From Anadara kagoshimensis (taxonomy: Eukaryota > Mollusca > Bivalvia > Arcoida > Arcidae), in assembly GCA_021292105.1 (NCBI GenBank), contig CM037870.1:65122515-65186514 (forward strand): a DNA stretch of 64,000 nucleotides, read 5' to 3'. This document shows positions 44,990 to 56,055 of the stretch, piece after piece. Within the stretch, counting starts at the first letter, position 1; every line of letters starts with the position of its first letter. The notes beneath the pieces were generated by a model that had not been told where the DNA came from, did no database searches, and was given only the letters and a program-made list of their open reading frames with translations. The translations under genes and the position numbers were made by a program.

Positions 44990-46460
44990 GTACATAAGAT
45001 GAAATCAGGGCCGCAATAAAAGAACTAAAAATGGGAAAGCACCAGGCAATGACAACATCACCAGTGAACTACTACGGGTTGACCTGGAAACATCTGCTAA
45101 GGAAATTCACAATTTACTGAAAAAAGTATGGAGTGAGGAAAAGATCCCAAGCGACTGGAAAAAAGGGTTAATAGTTAAACTGCTAAAGAAAGGAGACCTC
45201 ACTTGCCGTGGAAACTGATGAGGCATTACACTGATACCAACAACGTCAAAAATTCTTGGTAAAATCATTATCAAGCGTATAACACAACAAGTAGACACCT
45301 TAGGGAAGAACAGGCAGAATTCAGAGAAGGACGAGGCACAACGGAACAAATTTTCATACTCAGGAAAATCATTGAGCAAACTGTAGAATGGAACTCCAAC
45401 CTTTACATCTGTTTCATTGACTTTGAAAAAGTATTCGACAGTGTTCACCAAGACACTATGGAAAATCATGAAACAATATGGCATCCCATACAAGATAATC
45501 CAAATAGTAAAATGCATGTACAGCAACAACAAAAGTGCAGTAATAACATCAAGTGGAACATCAGACTGGTTTAAAATCAGATCCGGAGTTAAGCAAGGTT
45601 GCAATATGTCCGGTTTTCTGTTTCTCATAGTTATCGACTGGGCCATGAGAAAATCAACTGCCACAAATAACACAGGAATAAGATGGAACTTTACCAACAA
45701 ACTGGATGACCTATATTATGCAGATGACATTGCGTTAATCTCGAGCACAAAAAACAGCTTCATAGAAAATTCAGCGACGTAAGCAACAACGCCCACTCCA
45801 CCGGCCTCAAAATCAATGCTTCAAAGACCAAGGTAATGAGATTCAATGCAAACAATGCTCAACCAATCACAAGCAACGACCAGAAAGTAATTGAAGATGT
45901 CAAAACTTTTACATACCAGGAGCAATACTAACCAACACAGGAGGGACAAATGAAGATATCAGAAGACGACTCTGCCTCGCCCGATTAACATTCAGCAATC
46001 TAGCTCCTATTTGGAACAACAGCCAGATCTCAAAAAGAACAAAATTCTGCCTGCTAAACTCAAATGTACTCTCAGTCCTCATGCATGGCAGCGAAACATG
46101 GAAAATGACAAAAACCGAAGACGCAATGATAGACACCTTCCTCCACAAATGTCTTAAGAATTTTAAAAATCTACTAGCCACAGAAACAAGAGCAAGAGCT
46201 GGGGCAAAAAAGATCAGCACCACAATCAAAAGAAGAAGATGGAAATGGCTGGGCCACGTTTTAAGAATGGGAAACAACAGGTACGCAAAACTGGCACTTA
46301 CCTGGACACCAGAGTGGAAGAGAAAAAGAGGAAGACCCAAAGAGACTTGGAGAAGAACCTTTGAAAGAGAACGCAAGGAATTAGGTTCCGATTCTCCTAA
46401 CGGAGAGATAAAAATAAGTCAAGTAAGTCAAGACATAGGTAGGAACTATCGGAGTAAGTA
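44990..46460 (+). mobile_element. Broken LINE: reverse transcriptase and 3' end
   Basis: 5'-truncated non-LTR retrotransposon. In order: an RT start AIKELKMGKAPGNDNITSEL, then IPSDWKKGLIVKL, AEFREGRGTTEQIFILRKI, FIDFEKVFDSVH (RT motif A), SGVKQGCNMSGFLF, and YYADDIALISS (catalytic YADD) at about 45714-45745. The C-terminal part ends with RRRWKWLGHVLRM and WKRKRGRPKETWRR. The endonuclease part is missing. There is a stop near 45217 and frameshifts near 45300, 45460 and 45780, so it is dead. The clade (RTE-, CR1- or Jockey-like) cannot be fixed by eye. Confidence 0.9.
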
Positions 46461-46564
46461 GCATTTACTAATTTTTCCAAGGAAATCTATTACGATTCAA
46501 ACGAATTATCTGGGCAAAGGTGTAATTGTAATGTGAATATGAAAATTGACATCAACACCTGCCC

Positions 46565-46816
46565 CCAGTTTTACAATCATTCCTTATCTAAGATTTTCCT
46601 TAATTTAAATCTTGCAAAATTTCAAATCTTTAAAATTTTGTTAATTTTTAAGCTATTCAGAAATTTGAGGTGTCATTTTAAGGTCACCTCTAGATTAAAA
46701 CATTTACAGTTAGTTTTGACAAAAAACACCCATTAGTAGTTTCAAAAAGAGCTTGCCAAAATTTACTAAATTTAAGTTAAGGAAAATCTTAGCTAAGGAA
46801 TGATTGTGAAACCAGG
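46565..46816. mobile_element. MITE family M1, copy 1
   Basis: Ends CCAGTTTTACAATCATTCC and the reverse complement CCTGGTTTCACAATCATTCC, with inverted repeats of about 45 bases continuing through TTATCTAAGATTTTCCTTAA. Two more copies lie in introns of the two Reeler genes (49983-50236, 52736-52962). Confidence 0.82.
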
Positions 46817-46819
46817 GCC

Positions 46820-47105
46820 TGTGATTACAGTAGAATATTTCTGCACATAGCAAGTATTGCCTCTATAGGGATTTTACAATTTGTATAACAAAACAATTGG
46901 CAGTTTCTTTTGTGCAATTGACGTAAAATATCACATTGGACATCACTTATGGCGTTAACATCACAATTTTCAAATTTTAAATACCTATTGCGACAACTTG
47001 TGTCATTTTCCTTACTTAGAAGTATTTCTGAGTCGGATGATTTTCAGTTGCGACTAGACGCCAGTAAATTAATGATATCAAACATTATTCAAAATTTTGG
47101 ATAAG
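46820..47105. mobile_element. Diverged MITE relative of 37932-38321
   Basis: AGTAGAATATTTCTGCACATAGC, TATAGGGATTTTACAATTTG and TTTTCAGTTGCGACTAGACGCC match the internal and right parts of the element at 43300-43760. Confidence 0.5.
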
Positions 47106-47428
47106 TGACGAACCCTGATAATAACAAATACTAGTATATATATACATATAAAGTTTTAATTCTTATCACAATTCGTTATATTTTTCTGGATGGCATATAC
47201 ATGTACACTGGCTGTGCAAGCTTTACTAATGATATCTACAGTACTAGTACAGTGTAAACACAAGACTTTGAACACTTTCAAAAACAATATAATTAATCTC
47301 AATGAACACTGGAATGATTTGGATGTTGATTTTCTGTATACTGCTATTCTCAGAGACCAGAAAACAATACTACGAGAAACAAACATCTGTAAAGGACCAC
47401 AGAGAAAACATTCCACTCAAACTTAGTT

Positions 47429-50400
47429 TTACATAATAATCACGTCTTCTTTATGCAGATATTCACTTATCCTATCTGCAAATTTAAAATCCCCTTTAAG
47501 TAATTCTTTTACAAGTGTATCAATACCCAGTGAGCTATTCCTTGGGTCTAAATCACTTTCATACGGGTCATTATTAACGGGTAATTTAGACTTTTTAAAC
47601 TGCGCCTGGTATGGTATTGTTCTTGCAAGATAGTTTGTTACAACGCCATGCTGGGAATTCCCCATATCTTTAAAACCAAGCCTGAGTCGCGATCTTATAT
47701 TTGATTTCCATCCCTGACCTCCTTTACTGTGAAATATACTAGAAGCAGTGTCTGATACCATTGTTAACCAGTCTCTGGTCGGATCTCCATCTTCTCTTAT
47801 ATCTGAAATAACACGGAGTAAAGCAATAGGAATGAGACAGTGTCAAACATTGGCAGAAGGTGAACATTTATATACATTGTACATGTATGGTCTTTTATCA
47901 CAGAAATGAGGCATTGTCAAATACACATTGGCAGAAGTCGATAGATATTCGAAATAAATATTGTATATGGTCCGCAAAGTGGTGCTTTAGTGCCAGGATA
48001 AGAATACATTTACGTCATGGTCATGAGATTCTGAAAACTTAGTTTGCTTGGGGGGGGGGGGTGAAAAAGCCAAAGTGACGGATACGGTCCGATACGATAC
48101 CCGTATTTTAACCGATACTTGTATCCATTTTCATGCATTCATATGCCACTTTCACATAACTTACATGTTACTTAAAACCAGCTGTCTTTTTGGTACATTA
48201 CATTTAGCACGTTAACGGCATTTCTTCTGAAAAAGGACTGAGCTTACAGATCAAACTGTCTCTCGCCTTATAGGTTCAAATCCGGCACGGGTAGGTCCTA
48301 ACATAAGGAAAGTTAGTCCGTTTATTGAAGGTCGGTATTTTCCAATCATCCATATATTAACTGGGATGTACTGCTGAAATACGTACCCGGTAATGTCAGT
48401 AATAGGGATGTAACATCTTTCCAAAACAGATCATATTCTTTTAATATTGTTGCTCTGAAGAAAAAACAAAATTCGACATGTTAGACACATTTCAGTTATA
48501 AAATAACAGTGTTTGAGTTTTGAAATAAAGTGTGGTGGCTATTATTGGTTGGATGGTTGAAAGTTTACGACGCATCAGGAATTTCCCTGCAATGCACAAA
48601 GAGACATTCTTGTAAATCTCCATGTGGTGCGCGAGTTTGTGAAAGTTCTGATTTGTTCTGCAATTCGCAGTTACAGCTACTTTAAGAGGAAGTGATTGTA
48701 AAGTTATACGTTTAATCGTTTGAAAACCCTGTAGTTTCTGGAGAATCATCTTACTCTCCGAAGCACCCGGCCTCACTTCAGTGGTATAGTTCACATGTTC
48801 AACCAGATTTGAAAATTTTGTTTTGCTAGGGATATGATTTATACATGGATTGGTATGTATCAGAATGCCAGTATCTAGTTTGTAACATAATCACATTTTA
48901 TTTTTTTAACAAATCTTTTGTGTTTTTCGAACATTTAATAATCTAATCTTACCTGACATTAAAGGGTCTGAATATATCCTTCGATGGGGCTTTCCAGTAG
49001 AGAACGGTGGATGTTTTCTTATCCCCATTCTTGTGTGTAACGGTGTTGATTCTACCAAAACAGCTCAGAAGTTTTACGTCACTGCTGTCGATAAAACCAC
49101 CAATGGGCGTGACTCCATGTAGATCTGTCACTGGGTTCGAAACCGGGCGTGGATCGGCTGAGTTTAACTTGTCAGTTAGTGGCAGAACTTGAACAACAAA
49201 TCCTCTAAAATAAGTGTTTCTGTCTGATGCTGACAGTCGGACTGAATCAAAATAGAAATGCAAAAACTCACAACTACATAGCTGTAACACGACTTCATAG
49301 ACAAAATACATAAAACAATAATGATAAAAAACTATTTCCATTTTAATTTTATCAATAATTTACTATGAACCACATATATTTTAACCGCGATATTTTCCCT
49401 GATTATACATGGTTATATTCATTTTCAATACATCCAAACCTCTTGTTTCATCTAGAATATCTAAAAAAATTACACATTTATTAAATCTTAAATTTCCAAA
49501 TAAAATAAGTAAAATTTTATATAATGAATGATTGTGGAAAAGGGCAAACTATACATTTGTATTCAAAATTAGCATTATCTTTTATATACTAGAAACATAT
49601 AATTGAAGAAAATCGTTTATAATTGAAAGACCTAGTGTAATTGTAGTTTTTTCGCGGGTAAAATTAAAATTATCGTGGCTTTAAAAACTGTCCATTTTCG
49701 GGGGATTAATCTTTGGAAATTGACGGAAAATATGATCTCAGTTTCTGAAACATATTCATATACATACGAAATAATCGGAAATTAATAAACCGCACAAAAT
49801 ATACATATACAGTAATACAAAATACTTAATGTGTTTGTTGCTATAGTACATACCTGTCGAAAGTTTAACATCTATCAAACGAATAAGGAGTCGTAACTTG
49901 ACTTTCGATTGGTTGAGATACAGAAAGCAGTGGCAGAAAAGCTGATAGTATCACATGTAAAGCTAACAATGGTGTCCATGTTCCAGTTGTACAATCATAC
50001 CTTTACTAAGATTTTCCTTAATTTAAATCTGAAAAAATTCCACAATATTTTAGGTTACTACAAATAAACGATTTCAACAAACTTAAATTAAAATGTAGTA
50101 AGCTTAGAATGATCTTTTAACGATTCGACACCTTAAATCCCCGAATATCTAAATAACAAAATTATTCAGAGTTCATTTTTTCTAGATTTAATTTAGGGAA
50201 AAGCTTAGATAAGGAATGCCATGGTTGTGAAACTGGGGTCGGATAAGTTGACAATTAGCTGTATAGTTCGTTAGCTTTGTGTTAAACATTCGACTGGTCT
50301 GTACTGTACCGTGTACCTTACTTTCAATGACATCACTGTAATTGAGAGACGTAACATTGATGCTGACCACAAACGGACTACTGCTGTTTTGGGGATGTAT

Positions 50401-50529
50401 CTCAGCTCCTTCCTTTGAATGATGTGACGGTAACCTCTCATTGCAGACCACTGGTCTTCTAGGCGCACCTGTTCCGTATGAGAAAACGGCTTCAATGAAA
50501 CATAATACTAAAATTAAACACCGTCTCAT
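47429..50529 (-). CDS. Secreted Reeler-domain protein A, 4 exons
   Basis: Exons 50529-50322, 49241-48953, 48454-48387 and 47802-47429 join in phases 1, 2 and 1 and sum to 939 bases, 312 aa. The signal peptide is MRRCLILVLCFIEAVFS. The Reeler domain (about residues 18-188) shows GAPRRPVVCNERLPSHH (C29), SSPFVVSINV, YFRGFVVQVLP, TPIGGFIDS, KLLSCFG (C130, likely paired with C29), TVTHKNGDKKTSTVLYWKAP and LKEYDLFW. Relatives are reelin N-termini, spondin-1, FRRS1 and small immune-induced defence proteins. A loop of about 25 residues between VVQVLP and TPIGG is longer than in its neighbour. The last exon adds a 124-residue basic region (WKSNIRSRLRLGF, ARTIPYQAQFKKSKLP) that I do not recognise. Role unknown; secretion and defence or extracellular-matrix function are inferences. 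Confidence 0.87.
49843..50309. mobile_element. MITE family M2 with an M1 copy nested inside
   Basis: The ends are inverted: left TAGTACATACCTGTCGAAAG-TTTAACAT, right (reversed) GGTACAGTACAGACCAGTCG-AATGTTTAACAC. An M1 element at 49983-50236 sits inside it. The right end lies only about 12 bases from the splice donor of Reeler A exon 1. M2 ends also occur at 53652-54021 and 56406-56440. Confidence 0.65.
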
Positions 50530-50802
50530 AGTTGACCTGTGCTACCTGAATCACCTATAACTGATTTGTACTATAGCTACATCAATCCGTCCATTGGTCG
50601 AGTTTTACGTCTACATGTTGACATTACAACACCAACTACCCCACCTTGCTTACAAATAAACGTGATTAAACTGGGATGAATTATGACGTACAAATTACAC
50701 CCCGGGGTATATATCTGATGTTATGTCGTTATTACACCTATGAATATACAGGGTCATGTTTTTATCACGTATTTCATCTTTAATATTTTTATTTGCTTTT
50801 TA

Positions 50803-50833
<31 letters not shown>

Positions 50834-50857
50834 TTTATTTTTGAATTCACTTGTTAA
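50530..50857. promoter_or_regulatory. Upstream region of Reeler A
   Basis: On the minus strand, ATATATACCCC (50709-50719) is a TATA-like box 180-190 bases upstream of the ATG; a start site near 50685 would follow. GATGAATTATGACGTAC at about 50675 holds a CRE-like TGACGT. The placement is inference. Confidence 0.35.

Positions 50858-50948
<91 letters not shown>
50858..50948. repeat. (GATA)n microsatellite
   Basis: About 22 perfect GATA units in the region between the two divergent Reeler genes. Confidence 0.95.
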
Positions 50949-50949
<1 letters not shown>

Positions 50950-51187
50950 ACAAATAAGTAAATAAATAAATAAATGGCTAAAGAGTACTAGCTTCTATTT
51001 GTACCCCAACTGATGTTTTATTTGTGACAAAAAAGAACATGTCAGAACCAAACCTTTTGGAACATTTTTAAATAAAAAATTAATTTTTTCAAAATTTTAG
51101 GGTGGGGTGCAAAAATAAATCATTTTTTATTATTATTGCTATTTAAGGTTCAAAACTTTTTCAGATACTTACATGTATCTGAAAACC

Positions 51188-51290
51188 TACCAATGATTCG
51201 TCAATAAAATGTCTCCATTTACTGAATTGGAAGTAAATGAACTTTCAGGTACCCGAAAATAGACACATTTTATTGACGAATCATTGGTTG
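51188..51290. repeat. Short inverted-repeat element between the Reeler genes
   Basis: TACCAATGATTCGTCAATAA AATGTCTCC at the left is matched by the reverse complement of GACACATTTTATTGACGAATCATTGG at the right; the arms are about 28 bases and the loop about 45. It is a small foldback MITE or a hairpin. It lies 450 bases upstream of Reeler B. Confidence 0.75.
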
Positions 51291-51686
51291 ATACACCCAA
51301 AATTAAAGACGGAAGTCCATAGAGTAAGAAAGTCGCGTCAATCGAATCAATCAAACACCTGTCAAAGTTATGAATATCATGTTTCGAGGTGCTATGTTTA
51401 TTATATTTATTGAAATATAATTCAAAATATAAAATTTCGAGAAAATATCAGCAAAATAACTGTGACATTTTGATGAAAAAATAATCTAAAACGACATTTT
51501 TTAAGTAATTTTTCATCGGAGAATTAATCATTTTTGTTTAAATTATATCGGGTTTTTTTTGCTGCCAAGAAAATTTCCTTGGGGGTTCCTCCGTTTCCTC
51601 TGACAAATTATTTCGTCAATCCAGTACAAGGAGATTTCGGCGTGATTTTAACTTCCTTCTTTTCGAACTTGCGGGGTTGTTTTTGA

Positions 51687-51697
51687 ATATATAAACA
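51687..51697 (+). promoter_or_regulatory. TATA box of Reeler B
   Basis: ATATATAAAC, 42-52 bases upstream of the ATG at 51739, leaving room for a 15-25 base 5' UTR if transcription starts about 30 bases downstream. A good fit for a strongly regulated secreted-protein gene; not proven. Confidence 0.5.
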
Positions 51698-51738
51698 AAT
51701 GTGTGGATAAAATCATTTAAAAAAATACTTAAAACAAA

Positions 51739-52003
51739 ATGTACAAAGGAATTTTGTTTGTGACAATATTTTTGGGTTGTGTGTTTCATGTATATTGTTT
51801 TAGCAACGGAAAAGGATTACAAAACGCTTGTTTTTCGCATAGACCTAGTCACAAAAAGAACGACAATTCTCTGGAGGAATATACACGACAATTTACTGTA
51901 CCCAAATATAAAATATTAACAAATGTTACAGAAGTCAGGAAAGGCGAAGTTATAGAAAGTAGGTATCGATAATAATAATAATAATAATAATAATCGAAAG
52001 AAA

Positions 52004-52047
<44 letters not shown>

Positions 52048-55000
52048 TGTAAATGGTGTTTTACGCATCGGTCAATTATTTCTCGCTTATGGAGGAGAAA
52101 TTAAACATTTTAGGAACGTGCATGAATATTTTCCATTCCATGAGCATGACGTTTTAAAATTTCAACGCTAATATATTTTTAATACCCATTCATAGACCGA
52201 ATTAAGATCAGCAGGGGCCCAGTAGCACATTGCTCTCAAAAGATGTCTTGGCCCCTAAGTTTAAATCCAACCCCGGCATCTGCAGGCGTAAGATAGTCTG
52301 TCAGATCGTTTGCTTAATGTTGATTTTTTTCTCTGGAACTCCGGTTTCCTCCAAAACCAAATCTCCTCGAAATATGTGAAAGAATCTTGACTCTCGCGTA
52401 AAAAACCATTCTCAAGTACTTAACTTTACTATTTACATGTATTTCATAGTCAATGTGCTATGGTAAAACTTGTTCCCACGGCAGGAACTACATGCACTTA
52501 TATATACAACGAACCCAGCTGCTTACAAATAAATTGTCAACGTTTAGATATCCCGAGCACATGCTAATCAAGCCAGCCCCCCCCCCCCCCCCCCAAATAA
52601 AAAGAAAAAAAGAAAAAGAAAAAGAAAAAAGGAAAAAAAAATGCCGTCATCACAAGTTCATTTCATTCTTACCTGGTTCTAATAATCAAGTTGACAGGAG
52701 GTGCATACCCTTCCCGAACCCCGGTCTTATTTCTCTGGTTCAAATTTCACAATTTTACTAAATTTTCCTTAACTTGAATCTAGAAAATTTGAAATCATAA
52801 TAATTTTGAGGATTTACAAGACATCCAGAAAACGAAGGTGCCATTTTGAAGATCATTCCAAGCTTATAATGTCTGCATTTTGTTTTGTCAAAAATGTTTA
52901 TTTGTAGTTCCATCTGTCCTAAATTTAGGTTAAGGACAATCTTAGTTGATTGTGAAACTGGGAACGGAGAGAAAATTAATGTGTTTTTACTTAATTGACC
53001 AGTGTTCAAAGTTTTTACTTTTTGGGGGGATTTAGATTTGAACATAAACCGTTATGTTTTATATTATATTAGATATCATAAACTCATTAGGCAATACTTA
53101 TGTACTATTGTCTAAATTTGCTGCTAGTTAAAATCTGGAAATCCTAAAAAACTGAGGTTTACTCCCTCATGCAAAGTGTATCCTTAGCTATGGATATATA
53201 TTTTTTGGTCCTTTGAATATTTTTTCAACCCCTTAAAAAAATCTTGGGATTCAAAATTTTGGTCCATGCACTACTGATAAGGAACTGTATTCCGAAACGA
53301 CCGTCTAGTACTGTAAAATTAACATTGGTAATAAAAATAATATGTAATTATAAAAAACACGTTTTTTTTTGTATTTTTCAGTTGTTATCAATTCTGATGG
53401 AAAGTATGAATTTTTCAAAGGATTCTTATTACAAGTGTACCACTCAGAGCCCGTGTTTGGAATGTTACCGGTCGGTGAGTTCCTACCGTACGGGAGATCA
53501 CAGATAATTCGCTGTAGTCACGCCCACGATACCATAACGCATTCAGAGGGTTCGTTTAAAAAGAATGTCACCATGTTATGGAAAGCACCAGAAAACCTAT
53601 CTTCTTCTATAATAGTCAGGTAAGGTATTAAGAGCACTGGGAACCAACATTGCAGTACAGACTTGTTAAAATTTAACACCAAGCTTACGAACAGGAGTAG
53701 AAGCTCGGTTGCTGAATTGCTAAAAGGCTGCCGAAACACCGATAGCAGTTGTCGAATTGCTGCCGGGATATAGCTCACAGCTGTCGAGATGTACAGCACA
53801 GATCTGTCGAGGGTTAAACACTGAGCTAACGAAAAGGTCTCGAAGCTCGGTTGCACATCGGCCGATAATTGGCTAGTGGTCAAAATGCTGCCGAGTTATA
53901 GATAGCAGCTACATAGCAAAAACTGCAGAAATATAGATAAGGAATGGATGGACGGAGATGAACTGCCGATTAGGCCCCGATTTTTTAGATAAGTGTCACA
54001 CTTTCGACAGGCCTGTACTGTATATACACCATAACTGTTTAAACTTGTATTTTATAAAATTACAAGAATGAATTGATTTTAGATTTGAAGAATAAATTTG
54101 AATGACCTTTTAGTCTCACTGATGGAAAAAAGATAACGATATTTGAACCGGGTATTGCTCCTTCTCAATCAAGCTCATTTGTGTTTTGCACAGTACTATG
54201 GATTACCGTTTTACAATTCACATGGTATCATAAATTTGTTTTATGACATCAAAAATACCTAATCAATATTAAAACCACGCTCATACACTACTCCTTTTAG
54301 TAAGCTACAATAGTCTTAATCTGTGACAACTACATGTATGTATTAACTAAAAAAATAGCAACATTCAATTTATCAATGTATTCAATGAACATTACAAGTT
54401 ATTAATAAGTATGTTGATAGTGCAGTTGATATTGGATATTCATTACTACACAATTATAGCACCAATTTGAGGTCAGTATATGTGTCTTATTGACCACTGG
54501 ATAGCATTATTGACCGAGGGCTTACCCGAGGTCTATATTGCTATCCAGTGGTCAATTAACATATACTGACCTCAAATTACTGCTATAAGTGGTTTTTTTT
54601 TATAAAATTGGTAAAAAAATATAAGATGCAAAACTACTTGATTTCAGGTATTAAACAAGAAATTTGAACATCAAAAACTTTTCAACATACGGATATAATA
54701 TCGCTTCACTTGGTGTAATTTATTTTAATATTTTGAAAATTGAACAAAGTCTCTTTTTCAGCAAACCTTCCACCGTCTTACGATGTGTTGTCCTTCCAAT
54801 TCTTCCTTATATTTTGGAAACACCATTAACCCCAGTAAATAAAGCAGCTTCTTTTCAGATCTTACATAATAAGAATTGAATCCAAGGAAGATAAACAATC
54901 TCCGGCCACTAACACTTTTTCAATCACTTTTTTCTTGCACGTGCCATGTCATTACATTGTTTAATTTGATCACGTGACGACTTTTAGCCCAATGAAAGCG

Positions 55001-56010
55001 CATGAAAAATATCATTTTATAATAAAACACATTTTAGTAGACTTTTCGGAGTTACATGTATTGATTGTGCTTACTTATTTTCCGTAAAATTTGAAAAAAC
55101 TAGCCACATTGAAAAATACTAAACTGCTAATAATGTTATTAATGACAAAAATGGTAGGCATCTAACGGAGTAATATTGCTAATTTCAAACTCAAATATAA
55201 GTAATGATTGATTTGGGTGGAGTGGGGTGGAGTAGAGCAATGAAGTTTTACACATCAGTCAAGATTCTGTATTGTGTCTACCTGTACAGGGATAGTGGAT
55301 GAACCCGAAGTACATGTACCCAGGGAAAACAATTGAACTTCGGCAAGTGAACAAACGAATTTTCTCACACTAGGATCTAGAGGCAATAAGATGCGATGTG
55401 CTCCATAAGTTCTTCTAGGACCACTCTGTCATCGTTGTCCCATTTTGATTGAAAAAGGTGTTATAACGTTGCAAACCTAACCTCTATAGAAACAGAAAGT
55501 AGTAAATGAATACAATGATATCATTTCAGGGGGGTTGGCATGGGGTATGCAACTTGTAACATGCCAATACATCTTGCTCGCTCAAATTTCTAAAGCATAG
55601 AAGACTATTGAGATATTACATAGATATTCGTGTGATTTCTGGATAAGACATAGAATATTGTAGTATTGTGCTATTGCTTTAGAACTGTGTTCTGCAATAA
55701 TAAAATTTCTGTCAGTTTTGTCAGTGGCGTTTCAAATTATTACTTTCAAATTTTATGGCAGTAAAATATGTATAAGAAATAATTTGAAACGAAGAAATAA
55801 AATTGGGTCGTGATATAGAGAAAGTATATTATAAACTATCAAACTGTTTTTAAATAAAATTAACAATTGTACAGATCAGATTATATTGTTGAAAAATTAC
55901 CTTTAAAAAGTTGGTATACTAAAGTGATAAGTTTTACAGTGCGTGCTCAAAATGGTTGATAGTTTACTTTTCTTATTGAAAACAACTGATTTACGGTTTG
56001 AAGTTGTTTA

Positions 56011-56055
<45 letters not shown>

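Noticed and set aside
45107-45700. 197-codon minus-strand frame
   Set aside because: Antisense of the LINE reverse transcriptase.
47190-47426. 78-codon plus-strand frame with a signal-peptide-like start
   Set aside because: It overlaps the 3' flank of Reeler A on the other strand and has no domain or splice support.
48492-48794. 100-codon minus-strand frame inside Reeler A intron 2
   Set aside because: It has no recognisable domain, overlaps a fragment of dispersed repeat C, and the Reeler exons join across it in phase.
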